Shown: piece by piece, positions 45,200-54,040 of the stretch
Numbering within the stretch: the first letter of the stretch is position 1
Layout of the letters: each line of letters starts with the position of its first letter
Program-made: the position numbers and the translations under genes
Notes under the pieces: model-generated
Databases searched by the model: none
Seen by the model: only the letters and a program-made list of their open reading frames with translations
What the model was told of the DNA's origin: nothing
DNA from: Prescottella agglutinans
GTDB taxonomy: Bacteria; Actinomycetota; Actinomycetes; Mycobacteriales; Mycobacteriaceae
Length of the DNA stretch: 64,000 bases
Reading direction: 5' to 3'
Assembly (NCBI RefSeq): GCF_004011865.1
Contig: NZ_RKLP01000002.1
Span: forward strand, 496,001 to 560,000

Positions 45200-45595
45200 C
45201 TAGTCGTCGACCAGGTCGGCGAAGTCCTGCTCGTTCCGTTCGGCGGCGCGGATGTAGAACCAACCGGCCGCCAACAGGATCGGCACCGGCAGGCAGACCG
45301 CGAGCAGCCAGGGCAGGCGGATGCCCAGCACCGCGACGTCGGCGGCACCCGGGAACACCACCAGCAGCAGCGGGATCGCCCCGAACAGCAGACCGACCGC
45401 GAGCGCGACGCGCAGCGCGAGACTGAGCTGGGCACGCACGAGACCGCGGATCATCGCGTCCCCGACCTCGGTCTGCTCCTGGACCTCGACCCGGGTGCGC
45501 ACCATCCGGGCGCCGCGACGCTGCGCCAGCACCACCCGTTCACGCGGCGGCGCCGCCCGTCCGTGCGGTGCCGGGACCGCGTCCGGCGACGTCAC
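45200..45595 (-). CDS. Small two-helix membrane protein
   Basis: 131 residues; the GTG at 45595 overlaps the stop of the LytTR gene (GTGA). The first ~50 residues are cytoplasmic and basic, then two membrane helices (ALRVALAVGLLFGAIPLLLV and LPWLLAVCLPVPILLAAGWF) and an acidic tail. It resembles DUF485 partners in topology but has a longer N-terminus. It is 18 bases upstream of the symporter and probably assembles with it. Confidence 0.75.
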   Translation of the reverse strand: MTSPDAVPAPHGRAAPPRERVVLAQRRGARMVRTRVEVQEQTEVGDAMIRGLVRAQLSLALRVALAVGLLFGAIPLLLVVFPGAADVAVLGIRLPWLLAVCLPVPILLAAGWFYIRAAERNEQDFADLVDD

Positions 45596-46389
45596 CGCGA
45601 CGTCCAGGTCTGGCGCGGGCCGCGGATCAGCCGGTCCTTGAGTTCGCGCGTGTGCCGACGGCTCACCGGCAGTTCCACGGCCGGGGCTTCGCCCTGCGGT
45701 CGCAGGCACACCACCAGCCCGGACCCGACGCTGCGGATGCCGGTCACCTCGCCGAGCGACACCAGGTACGAGCGGTGCACGCGCAGGAAGCCGGCGTCGG
45801 ACCAGCGGCTCTCGAGCGACGAGATGGGGATGCGCACCAGGTGCGATCCGGTGGCGGTGTGCAGGCGCGCGTAGTCGCCGTCGGCCTCCACCCACTTCAC
45901 GGTCGACCTCGGCACCAGCGTCGTGACCCCGCCGAGTTCGACGGGGATCACCTCGTCGGCCGATGCCTCGTCGACGCTCTCGTCGCGCGCGCGGCGCCGC
46001 CGCTCGACGATGCGTCGCACCGACTCCGCGAGGCGCTCCTCCCGCAGCGGCTTGAGCAGGTAGTCGACGGCGCCGAGATCGAACGCCGCGACCGCGCGGT
46101 CCTCGTGCGCGGTCACGAACACCACCGACGGCGGGTTCGCGAACTGCGTCAGGATCCCGGCCAGCTCGAGTCCGTCGAGTCCGGGCATGTTGATGTCGAG
46201 GAACACCGCGTCGACGCCGCCGTCGCGCAGGATGCGCAGCGCGGTCGTCGCGTCGCCGGCGGTGCGGGTCTCGCCGATCTCGTCACGAGCGCGCAGCAGG
46301 AAGGCCAGCTCGTCGAGTGCCGGGCGTTCGTCGTCGACTGCCAGCACGGTCAGGAGGCCGTCCGTCGGCCCGTCAGAGGTCTCGTTCAC
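45592..46389 (-). CDS. LytTR-family response regulator
   Basis: 265 residues from a GTG. The receiver domain has VLAVDDERPA, phospho-acceptor Asp65 in AVFLDINMPG and the conserved Lys in LKPLREE. The C-terminal LytTR DNA-binding domain has WVEADGDYARLHT, FLRVHRSYLV and SRRHTRELKDRL. It belongs to the same group as BtsR/LytR and should activate the transporter genes. It lies 61 bases after its kinase. Confidence 0.92.
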   Translation of the reverse strand: MNETSDGPTDGLLTVLAVDDERPALDELAFLLRARDEIGETRTAGDATTALRILRDGGVDAVFLDINMPGLDGLELAGILTQFANPPSVVFVTAHEDRAVAAFDLGAVDYLLKPLREERLAESVRRIVERRRRARDESVDEASADEVIPVELGGVTTLVPRSTVKWVEADGDYARLHTATGSHLVRIPISSLESRWSDAGFLRVHRSYLVSLGEVTGIRSVGSGLVVCLRPQGEAPAVELPVSRRHTRELKDRLIRGPRQTWTSR

Positions 46390-46450
46390 AACGGATCCAT
46401 CGTGCCATGTCACGCCTCCGGCCCGGACGAGGCGGGCCGAACGGTCGGGA

Positions 46451-47659
46451 TCAGGCCCGGATCCCGGGACGGAACTTCGGCACCCGCATGCTGACCTTCG
46501 TGCCGGCACCGGGCGCGGTCTCGACGACCAGGCCGTAGTCGTTGCCGAACGCCGCCCGCAGCCGGTCGTCGACGTTCGCGAGACCCACGTGCGCGGCCTC
46601 GGACGTGCTCGGTCCGCCGGTCCGCGACGTGACGGCGTCCAACTCCCCGGAGCGCAGCAACTCCGGGTCCATCCCGAGGCCGTCGTCCTCGACGCTGATG
46701 ATGCAGTCCGGGCCCGCGTCGGACGCGACGATCGTGACGGTCCCGCCGTCCGGCTTCCCGGACAGTCCGTGCCGCACGGCGTTCTCCACCAGCGGCTGCA
46801 GCGCCAGGAAGGGCAGCACCACGCTGAGCACCTCGGGCGAGATCTGCAGTCGCACCTCGAGGTTGTCACCGAACCGGGCCCGTTCCAGCGTGAGATACCG
46901 GTCGATGTTGCGCAGTTCGTCGGCGAGGACGGTGTACTCGCCCGCCGACCGGAACGAGTAGCGCGTGAAGTCGGCGAAGTCGAGCACGAGTTCGCGGGCG
47001 CGGTCGGGATCGGTCCGGACGAACGAGGCGATCGTGCCGAGCGCGTTGTAGATGAAATGAGGACTGATCTGCGCACGCAGGGCGCGCACCTCGGCGCGAT
47101 CGAGTCGGGCCCGGGAGGCGTCGAGATCCGCGAGTTCGATCTGGCCGCACGCGTACCGCGCCACCTCGGTGAGCGCACCCAGCATCGCCGGGCCCGGCTC
47201 CGTCGTGGTGACCACGCCCAGCACTCCGACGACGCCGGTGCGCTCGATCAGCAACGGCTGCGCGACGACGGCTCGCACGTCGTGGTCGCCGGGCCCGCGC
47301 TCGAGGTCCCCCTGCCCCACCAGGACCCGCCGGCCGCCGTCGACGGCCCGCGCCGCCGCCGCGACGAACTGCCCGGACAGCGTCTCGTGCGGGCCGTTCC
47401 AGGCGAGCAGCGCGCCGTCCGGGCCGGCGATCGCGAGGGATTCGGCGCCGGTCAGGCGGCGCAGGTGCGGTGCGGCCTCCCGGGCGGACGACTCGTCGAG
47501 TCCGCGGCGCAGCGGCCCGGCCGCGAGCGACGCGGTGTGCAGCGTGTCGTGCACGGCCCGCTCGGCCGGTGTGGTGAGCACCCGCCGTGTCCGCATCGCG
47601 ACGACGGTGGCCACCACCGCGACCACCACCACCAGCGCGGTCCACAGCACCGCGCTCAC
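46451..47659 (-). CDS. LytS-type sensor histidine kinase
   Basis: 402 residues. A single N-terminal membrane helix (LWTALVVVVAVVATVVAM) is followed by a GAF-like region and the His_kinase domain with phospho-acceptor His201 in QISPHFIYNAL, then an HATPase domain with N-box PLVENAVRHG and the G box VEDDGLGM. Its GTG overlaps the lipase stop (GTGA). The topology differs from the many-helix LytS/BtsS sensors, so the signal is probably cytoplasmic or carried by a partner. Confidence 0.92.
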   Translation of the reverse strand: MSAVLWTALVVVVAVVATVVAMRTRRVLTTPAERAVHDTLHTASLAAGPLRRGLDESSAREAAPHLRRLTGAESLAIAGPDGALLAWNGPHETLSGQFVAAAARAVDGGRRVLVGQGDLERGPGDHDVRAVVAQPLLIERTGVVGVLGVVTTTEPGPAMLGALTEVARYACGQIELADLDASRARLDRAEVRALRAQISPHFIYNALGTIASFVRTDPDRARELVLDFADFTRYSFRSAGEYTVLADELRNIDRYLTLERARFGDNLEVRLQISPEVLSVVLPFLALQPLVENAVRHGLSGKPDGGTVTIVASDAGPDCIISVEDDGLGMDPELLRSGELDAVTSRTGGPSTSEAAHVGLANVDDRLRAAFGNDYGLVVETAPGAGTKVSMRVPKFRPGIRA

Positions 47660-48843
47660 GGGGCCGCCTGGCCGGCGCACGTGTTCACGATCGGCGCGCC
47701 GGTGAACCGCCCCGTCACCCAGTCGACCGCGCCGGGCAGCGCACGCGAGTCGGCGTGCACGTCGTCGGCCCGGTATCGCAACTCGATCGCATCGCCGAGA
47801 CCGCAGGCGCGGCCGACCGCCGCGGTGGTCCAGTCGGGGCGGATCAGGTTGTCGCGACCGGCGACCACCACCAGCATCGGCGCCGCCGCGCGACGCTGCG
47901 GCAGCGCGTCCTGCGCGAGCCACTCGCGCATCCGGACCACGTCATCGGTGCTGCGCGGGATCGTGTCGGCCGGGGTGACGCTGAGCGCCACCGACAGCTT
48001 CCTCGACGCGAGCGGCCCCGTGCACGAGCGCATCACGTCCCGGTTCTCGGTGAGCGGCCCGCGGATGTAGGCGCTCGCGTCGAGATCCGGGTGCGCTACC
48101 GCCAGGCCGTCGAGCAGCACCGGCAGGAACAACTGTTGCGGGACATCCAGATTCGGGGGCCCGTCGGAGACGATCGGGCTGAGGTCCGCGGGCGGCGACA
48201 GGCTCGCGGCGCCGACGAACTCGAGACCGTCACCGTACTGCTCCGCCTGCTCGGCGGCCGCCCACGATGCCTGCCCGCCCTGCGAGACCCCGATCGCCGC
48301 CCACCGCGTCGACGCGTCCGGAACCAGGAACCGCGCGGCCCGGACCGCGTCGATCAGGTTGTGCGCAGCCGTGATCGGCTCGAGGTACGGGTGCGGCCCG
48401 TCGGTGCCCAAGCCCTCGTAGTCGGTGACGGCGACGACCGTCCCGCGGGCCAGCAGGTCCCGGACCAGTCCGGCCGACCCCAACAGGTCGGGGGCGCGCG
48501 ACGGTGCGCACTCGTCGAGCAGGCCGGTCGTCGGATGTCCCACCGTGACGATCGGCCACCCGCCGGGCGGCGCCTGCCCCGGCGGCACGAACAGGGTGCC
48601 CGACACCTCCGTGCCGCGGCCGTCGATGCCCGACGTCGACCGGTAGAGGATCCGATGGCCGGACAGTCCGGTGCCGGTGAACGGTTCGGCGGACGTCACG
48701 AGGCCACGCTCCGACGGATCGGGCAGCGTGATCGCCGTCGTGCCCGGCGTGGTCCCGGCGTCGGGCTCCCCGGCCGTCGCCGAGCAGCCCGCGACCGCCG
48801 CCGCACACGCGAGCGCGACGAGTACCGTCCTGATTCGGGTCAC
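47656..48843 (-). CDS. Lipoprotein lipase/esterase (LIP family)
   Basis: 395 residues with a lipoprotein signal ending at AVAGC (Cys20), so it is anchored outside the membrane. The hydrolase domain has the nucleophile motif GVSQGGQAS and GRDNLIRPD with the acid; cysteines pair up as in secretory fungal and actinobacterial lipases. It overlaps the kinase start, so the same transcript makes the enzyme, a two-component system and a transporter. It is 34 bases after the antiporter gene. The signal released by the enzyme could be the one sensed. Confidence 0.87.
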   Translation of the reverse strand: MTRIRTVLVALACAAAVAGCSATAGEPDAGTTPGTTAITLPDPSERGLVTSAEPFTGTGLSGHRILYRSTSGIDGRGTEVSGTLFVPPGQAPPGGWPIVTVGHPTTGLLDECAPSRAPDLLGSAGLVRDLLARGTVVAVTDYEGLGTDGPHPYLEPITAAHNLIDAVRAARFLVPDASTRWAAIGVSQGGQASWAAAEQAEQYGDGLEFVGAASLSPPADLSPIVSDGPPNLDVPQQLFLPVLLDGLAVAHPDLDASAYIRGPLTENRDVMRSCTGPLASRKLSVALSVTPADTIPRSTDDVVRMREWLAQDALPQRRAAAPMLVVVAGRDNLIRPDWTTAAVGRACGLGDAIELRYRADDVHADSRALPGAVDWVTGRFTGAPIVNTCAGQAAP

Positions 48844-48877
48844 GGCTCGATTGTGCCCGTCCCGTCACCGGAGCGGA

Positions 48878-50512
48878 TCATCCCCGCCGACGGCGCACGC
48901 GTTGTTCGGCCGCGGCCTCCTCGATGTCGCGCGATTCGAGTTCGGCCCGCAGCACCTCGTCGTCGAGGAGTCCCTCGTCGCGGGCCGCGATCAGGGCACT
49001 GCGCTGGGCCTGGAGCACGCGGCGCCGGACCGAATCGAACAACGTCCCCGCCTTCCGCAGCTCGGTGACGCTCTCGTCGTCGCCCTCGGCCTCTTCTACC
49101 TGCGCCTGCGCCCGGATGGACACGCGCACCCGGTTGAGTGCGCGGACGAACTGGTCGGGGTCGGTTCCGGGTGGCGGACCGGCCGCCACCTCGGCGAGTG
49201 CCTGATCGGCGGCGTCGGCAGCGATGCGTCGCGCCAGCTTCGTCTGCTGCCGGCCACGTTCGGCCTCCGCGGGATCCGCGACGTCCAGCCGCTCGATCAG
49301 GAACGGGATCGTCGACCCCTGGATCAGGAGCGTGCCCACCGCGACCACGAACGCGATCGCCTGGATCACGCCCCGGCCGGGGAAGGGCTCGCCCGACGCA
49401 GTCAGCACCGGGACGCCGCCCGCCGCCGCGAGAGTGACGACACCACGCATACCCGCCCACGAGACGACCAGCTTCTGCTTCCAGGTGAGCCCCGCGCGCG
49501 CCGCCGACCCGCGCCGCGGCACGAAGCGCAACCGCAGTCGCCCCCAGTTGAGGAACACCCACACCGGCCGCACCAGGATGACCACCACCAGGACCGCGAA
49601 CCCGTACGCGAACACGTGGTGGACGGGGAGCCCCTCGTCGGCGACGTCGTCGATGACGAACTTGAGCTGCAGTCCCATGTACGCGAAGACGAACATCTCG
49701 AGCAGCTGGTCCAGCGTTGCCCACAGCGACCGTTCCTGGAGCCGGGTCGGGATCGAGACGTCGGTGGCGTGGTGACCCATGAGGAACCCGGCGACCACCA
49801 CCGCGAGCACGCCGGAGGTGTGGATCTCCTCCGCGGCGAGGTAGGCGGTGAAGGGCAGCACCAGCCCGAGGACGGTCTCGAGCGGCGAGTCGTACATGCG
49901 CGCCCGCACGAGCCGCACGACCGTGGCCATCACGATGCCGATCACGACACCACCGGCGACCTCGTACAGGAAGAACAGCACCGGCTGCTCGACGACGACG
50001 CGGGTGCCCGCGACGGCGGCGACACCGACCGTGAACAGGGTCAGCGCGGTCGCGTCGTTGAGGAGCCCCTCGCCGGTGAGGATCGCCAGCACCCGTTTCG
50101 GCAGACCGAGCTTGCGGCCCACCGAGACCGCGCTGACGGCGTCGGTCGGCGACACCACCGCGCCGAGGACGAGCGCGGCACCCAGGGTCAGCTCCGGGAC
50201 GAGCCAGTTCGCGAAGAACCCGACGGCGAACGCCGTCACCAGCACCAGCCCGACACCCAGGCGCAGGATGGGCGCGATGTTGCGCCGCAGGCTCGACAGG
50301 GAGAAGTCCAGGGCCGCCGAGTAGAGCAGCGGCGGGAGCACCAGCCCGAGGATGATCTCCGGGTCCAGTTCCAGCCGCGGCAATCCCGGGATGAAGGACG
50401 CCGCCGATCCGACGGCGACGAGAACGAGTGGTACCTGCAGGTCCCGGCGCTTCGCCAGGCCGGTCACCGCGATCGACACGATGACGACGAGGAGTACCAG
50501 GGTTCCGTTCAC
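48878..50512 (-). CDS. CPA1-type Na+/H+ antiporter
   Basis: 544 residues with about 12 membrane helices. Characteristic motifs are PLLYSAALDFSL, VSPTDAVSAVSV and GEGLLNDATAL (the Asn-Asp ion site), and a hydrophilic C-terminal tail of ~140 residues with GEAVAEVAAG-like helices. It exchanges protons for Na+ or K+ and helps pH homeostasis. The start is a GTG. It lies between the MT0933-like gene (63 bases) and the lipase (34 bases), possibly the head of that operon. Confidence 0.9.
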   Translation of the reverse strand: MNGTLVLLVVIVSIAVTGLAKRRDLQVPLVLVAVGSAASFIPGLPRLELDPEIILGLVLPPLLYSAALDFSLSSLRRNIAPILRLGVGLVLVTAFAVGFFANWLVPELTLGAALVLGAVVSPTDAVSAVSVGRKLGLPKRVLAILTGEGLLNDATALTLFTVGVAAVAGTRVVVEQPVLFFLYEVAGGVVIGIVMATVVRLVRARMYDSPLETVLGLVLPFTAYLAAEEIHTSGVLAVVVAGFLMGHHATDVSIPTRLQERSLWATLDQLLEMFVFAYMGLQLKFVIDDVADEGLPVHHVFAYGFAVLVVVILVRPVWVFLNWGRLRLRFVPRRGSAARAGLTWKQKLVVSWAGMRGVVTLAAAGGVPVLTASGEPFPGRGVIQAIAFVVAVGTLLIQGSTIPFLIERLDVADPAEAERGRQQTKLARRIAADAADQALAEVAAGPPPGTDPDQFVRALNRVRVSIRAQAQVEEAEGDDESVTELRKAGTLFDSVRRRVLQAQRSALIAARDEGLLDDEVLRAELESRDIEEAAAEQRVRRRRG

Positions 50513-50575
50513 ACGACGATTGTGCCGCCGAACGGCCCCTGGTCACTCATCTGCCGCGCCGTCACCGTCCGACGG

Positions 50576-50767
50576 TCACTCCTTCGGCGGCACAACCTTC
50601 TTCGCCGCCTCCGCAGCCTTGTCGATGTGCTCGCTGTACTTGCCGCCGGTCTTCTCGTCGGCGATGTCCGCGGCCTTGTCGATCACGTCCTGGACCTTGT
50701 CGGAATGCTCCGCAGCCAGTTCCTGGCCCTTGTCCACGAGTCCCTTGACCGAATCCATGAAGCCCAT
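50576..50767 (-). CDS. MT0933/Rv0909-like antitoxin-family small protein
   Basis: 63 residues starting MGFMDSVKGLVDKGQE and containing ADIADEKTGGKY, the signature of the family built on Rv0909 (MT0933), annotated as antitoxin. It is a highly charged, all-helical protein. No toxin gene is adjacent; the Rv0910 relative is at 38.3 kb. The ATG at 50767 has a GGAGAGGA site. The function outside the annotated pair is unproven. Confidence 0.85.
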   Translation of the reverse strand: MGFMDSVKGLVDKGQELAAEHSDKVQDVIDKAADIADEKTGGKYSEHIDKAAEAAKKVVPPKE

Positions 50768-50863
50768 GCCGACATCCTCTCCACCTGGCGCACGCCTGCC
50801 GTGCCCACTGTCCAGTTTCACATCGATGCCGCCGCGGTCGCCACGGCGGCATCCGATCTCCGC

Positions 50864-51550
50864 TCAGGCGGATCCCGGAACCGGCAGCGCGCCCGACCCG
50901 TCCCCGGACCGCGCCCAGCGGGGCAGAATGAAAATGCCCTCCGCCTCGACGCACACGCCGTCGGGGCCGGCGAGATGGCCGGTGACGAACGTCTTGACGC
51001 CTTCGACGCGGTCGATCCGCGCCTCCGCGTGCAGCTTGCCGAGCGGGGTGGGGCGCCGGTAGCGCAGGGTGAGCGTCGCAGTCATCCCCGGTGCGCCACC
51101 GTGTTCGGCGGCCTCGCCGAGGACCTGGTCGAGCACAAGGGCCGAGATGCCGCCGTGCGTCAGGCCGGCCGGGCCCTCGTACGCCATGCCGAGTTCGAAG
51201 TCGGCCCACACCCGGCCGTCGGCCTCGCGGTTGATCACCACCGGCGGCGCGACCGCGTTCCGCAGGCCCACGACCGCGTTCCCCCACGCCCGCTTCGTTC
51301 CCGAGGCGCTCCACCGCACACCGTACGGGCTCTGCCGGGTCTGCTTGCCCAGCAACGCCTTCGCCGCCTCGATGTGCTCGTGCGCGCGACGGATGTCGTC
51401 CTCACCGACCTCGGTCGCCAACGCGACCTCGATCAGGTCCCGAACGCTCGCGGTCAGGGGGCCGTAGAGGTCGACCTCGCGCGCGATCTCCTCGTCCGTC
51501 AGACCGTCGTACACGTAGAGGACCTGCTGCTCCTCGACCGGTTCCGCCAC
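50864..51550 (-). CDS. PaaI-type hot-dog thioesterase
   Basis: 228 residues. The C-terminal half is a hot-dog fold with GLTHGGISALVLDQVLG, the PaaI-type active site, and TLTLRYRRPTPLG. The N-terminal ~90 residues are helical (LTDEEIAREVDL) and are commonly seen with this actinobacterial form. It probably hydrolyses an acyl-CoA. The ATG at 51550 is preceded by a control region with two overlapping palindromes. Confidence 0.85.
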   Translation of the reverse strand: MAEPVEEQQVLYVYDGLTDEEIAREVDLYGPLTASVRDLIEVALATEVGEDDIRRAHEHIEAAKALLGKQTRQSPYGVRWSASGTKRAWGNAVVGLRNAVAPPVVINREADGRVWADFELGMAYEGPAGLTHGGISALVLDQVLGEAAEHGGAPGMTATLTLRYRRPTPLGKLHAEARIDRVEGVKTFVTGHLAGPDGVCVEAEGIFILPRWARSGDGSGALPVPGSA

Positions 51551-51577
51551 AACGCCTCACTCCCGCAAGTACCCGAT

Positions 51578-51600
51578 GTGCATCATGCACGTGACGTGCA
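51578..51600. promoter_or_regulatory. Overlapping palindromes upstream of the thioesterase
   Basis: GTGCATCATGCAC (51578-51590) and TGCACGTGACGTGCA (51586-51600) are two perfect inverted repeats sharing five bases. They lie 28-50 bases upstream of the thioesterase start and just downstream of the TetR-type gene, a good place for an operator of that regulator. Confidence 0.55.
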
Positions 51601-51626
51601 CACTACATATCGGGACCTGCCGGGGC

Positions 51627-52277
51627 TCACTCCCCCGCAGCACACCACCGGGCGGAGCGGACCGACCCGATCCGATCGTGCCGGGCGGCCGGCACGATTC
51701 CCGGCAGCAGCACCGCCCACATCTCGTCGACCCGCCGATCGAGGTCCCCGAAGAAGGTCCGCATCCGCGACACCGACTGGGCGCCGGCGACCGCGCAGAT
51801 CAGGTGTCGCGCGAGCACCTGCGCGGAGACGGTGTCGGCGACGTCACCCTGCTCGATCGCGCGCTCGATCAAGCGGGTACAGCCGTCGGTCCAGGCGCTG
51901 TACGGATCCGACGGCCCGCTGTCCGCGCCCGACGAGCCCAGTTCGACGGTCAGGCGGATCCCGGCGCGCACGATCGGGTCGGTGATGATCTGCCGCGCCA
52001 TCTCGTGGCACAGCATCACCGCCTGCTCGAGCGCCGACACCTCGGCCGCGGCGATCGCCTCGGTCGACGCCTCCGCGATGCCCCGCTGCTCCCGGATGAT
52101 CGACTGCGCGAGACCGTCCTTGGATCCGAAGTGGAAGTACAACGCGCCCTTGGTGATTCGCGCACAGTCGACGATCTCGTCCACGCGCCCACCGTAGTAC
52201 CCGAGCCGGTCGAAGATCTGCGCAGCACAGACCACGATCTGCTGCCGGGTCGCCACCGCACGAGCCTGCCGCGCCAC
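51627..52277 (-). CDS. ScbR-type TetR regulator (gamma-butyrolactone receptor-like)
   Basis: 216 residues. The N-terminus MARQARAVATRQQIV, FDRLGYYGGRVDEIV and KGALYFHFGSK match the ScbR/ArpA family of gamma-butyrolactone receptors from Streptomyces, also known in Rhodococcus. In that family a butyrolactone signal releases it from DNA. No butyrolactone synthase is in the window, so the ligand is inferred. The thioesterase lies 76 bases downstream with a palindromic site between them. Confidence 0.88.
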   Translation of the reverse strand: MARQARAVATRQQIVVCAAQIFDRLGYYGGRVDEIVDCARITKGALYFHFGSKDGLAQSIIREQRGIAEASTEAIAAAEVSALEQAVMLCHEMARQIITDPIVRAGIRLTVELGSSGADSGPSDPYSAWTDGCTRLIERAIEQGDVADTVSAQVLARHLICAVAGAQSVSRMRTFFGDLDRRVDEMWAVLLPGIVPAARHDRIGSVRSARWCAAGE

Positions 52278-52313
52278 CTGCCCCCCTCCGCCCGTATCCC
52301 TCGCCGGCCGACC

Positions 52314-53513
52314 TCAGTCGAAGCCCAGCCACGAGTCCGGGGTGAACACCTCGTAGTGGATGCGCTCCGGACGAACCCCCTTCACCACGGCGATCTTGCG
52401 AACCTGGCGCATGAATTGCGGCGATCCGCACAGGTACACGTCGGCGTTCCGGTCCCAGTCGTGCTGACGCAGCAGCCTGATGCCTTCCGCCACGTCGCCG
52501 ACGTAGAAGGTGTCGATCGAACTCTGGCCCGCACACGCGCCGAGCAGTTCCAGGATCTGGTCACGATGCCCGAATGATTCCTCGTCGGTGTCGACGTGGA
52601 AGACCTGGATCGGGCGGCTGTCCAGGTCCCGGACCATCTTCTGGAGGACCGCGACCGTCAGCGCCGCACCCACCCCGGACGAACCCAGCACGATCGGGTC
52701 GTCGCCCGGCACCGGGTACGGCGTCCCCGAGGGGATCGACACCACGAGCGGGTACCCGACGCCGACCTCGGCGACGAGCTTGGTGGACACGCGGCCGCCC
52801 GGCACCGCGTTGACGGTGAACTCCCAGGTACCCGGCTCCTCGCCCAGCATCGCGGTGTACTGGCGGATCTGCCGACTGCCGTCCTCGTAGATCACCGAAA
52901 CGGAGATGTACTGACCGGCCTCGAACTGCCGCATCGGGCTCTTTTCGTCTCCGGCGAGGGTGAACGCCCACATCCCCGGGGCGATCTCGCGGCGGCCGAC
53001 GACCGTGAGCGTGGTCCAGACCTGCCCCGAGCGGACACCGGCCTTCTCGTACATCCCGGCTTCCTGCTTGATGAGCGAGTTCGCCATCAGCCAGTAGACC
53101 TCGTCCCACGCGGCCGCGACCTCCGCGGTCACGGCGTCGCCGAGCACCTGGACGATCGCCTTGAACAGGGCCCGATGGACCAGGTCGTAGTGCACCGGGG
53201 TGATGCCCAACGATGCGTGCTTGGCGGCGATTCGAGACATGACGTGATCGACCGGGGGCGCGTCCTCGGTCACCAGCAGGGTGGCGAAGGCCGCAATCGC
53301 GCCCGCGAGAGCCTTCTGCTGTTCCCCGCTCTCCTGGTTCGTCTCGTTGAAAAGGTCCTTCTCCAACGACGGGAGATTGTCGAACAGGTTGTCGTAGAAA
53401 ATGCGGCTGATCTCGCCCAGGTTCTCGCCCACCACGGGGAGAGTCGCCTCGATGACGGGCAGGGACACGGGCGAAAGGAGGGACGAATTCGGCGCAACGG
53501 CGGCTTCGGACAT
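52314..53513 (-). CDS. Flavohemoglobin paralogue with altered reductase motifs
   Basis: 399 residues. The globin part keeps Tyr40, Gln65-66 and proximal His99 (AAKHASLG). The flavin motif is RQYTAML instead of RQYS, and the nucleotide loop is GVGAALTV instead of G-x-G-x-T-P; the CGP near the end is CGS. The reductase may therefore use another partner or be slow. Its ATG overlaps the stop of the small upstream gene by one base (TGATG), so the two are coupled. It may be a sensor or a specialised nitric oxide enzyme rather than a standard Hmp. Confidence 0.85.
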   Translation of the reverse strand: MSEAAVAPNSSLLSPVSLPVIEATLPVVGENLGEISRIFYDNLFDNLPSLEKDLFNETNQESGEQQKALAGAIAAFATLLVTEDAPPVDHVMSRIAAKHASLGITPVHYDLVHRALFKAIVQVLGDAVTAEVAAAWDEVYWLMANSLIKQEAGMYEKAGVRSGQVWTTLTVVGRREIAPGMWAFTLAGDEKSPMRQFEAGQYISVSVIYEDGSRQIRQYTAMLGEEPGTWEFTVNAVPGGRVSTKLVAEVGVGYPLVVSIPSGTPYPVPGDDPIVLGSSGVGAALTVAVLQKMVRDLDSRPIQVFHVDTDEESFGHRDQILELLGACAGQSSIDTFYVGDVAEGIRLLRQHDWDRNADVYLCGSPQFMRQVRKIAVVKGVRPERIHYEVFTPDSWLGFD

Positions 53514-53920
53514 CAGACAGTCACGACCTTTCGAGACCAATCGATAACGGCGGATAGAGCTTCGCTGACGCCCTGGTGAAAGGCGATCTGCACGGAGGAT
53601 TCGGAAACACGATCATGGAATCCGGGACCGAACTTCTCCCGAAGGATTGCGACCATTCGAGCGACCGGCCCGGAAACGTCGATCGAGGAGGCGTGGGGGC
53701 GGTACAGGGCGTCGGACTCCTGGAACACCTCCAGAACCCCTTTCAGGTAGTACTGGATCTCCAGGGATTGCAGGTACGAATCGAGATCGGACATCGCCGA
53801 CCCCCGCAATTCCGCGTCCCTGATCATCGAGAAGATCCCGCGGGTTGCCGCGAACGGTTCGTAGCGAAGCGATTCTCGATGATCGATCTCCGGGCCCACC
53901 CCCGGCCGGGTCAGGGTCAT
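53513..53920 (-). CDS. Small hypothetical protein coupled to the flavohemoglobin
   Basis: 135 residues if the ATG at 53920 is used (AGGAAG upstream); ATGs at 53827 and 53794 are alternatives, the last giving 93 residues from MSDLDSYLQSLEIQYY. The sequence is soluble and helical, without cysteines in the main part, and has VARMVAILREKFGPGF and FHQGVSEALSAV. I do not recognise it. Coupling by TGATG to a flavohemoglobin paralogue suggests a partner protein. Confidence 0.65.
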   Translation of the reverse strand: MTLTRPGVGPEIDHRESLRYEPFAATRGIFSMIRDAELRGSAMSDLDSYLQSLEIQYYLKGVLEVFQESDALYRPHASSIDVSGPVARMVAILREKFGPGFHDRVSESSVQIAFHQGVSEALSAVIDWSRKVVTV

Positions 53921-53988
53921 CGTTCTGATCGTTCACTTCCTGGACGCAACGAGCGTCCGCGACTGTGAAAGCGGCTGAAACAGAATAT

Positions 53989-54018
53989 GGGTGGGGCCAT
54001 ATCGGAATGGCCCCACCC
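53989..54018 (-). terminator. Hairpin terminator after the third flavohemoglobin
   Basis: Perfect 12-base arms (GGGTGGGGCCAT and complement) with a six-base loop lie 22 bases past the stop of the flavohemoglobin gene and are followed on that strand by ATATTCTGTTTC. Confidence 0.8.
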
Positions 54019-54040
54019 TGTATTCATACGTGTCGAGTTG

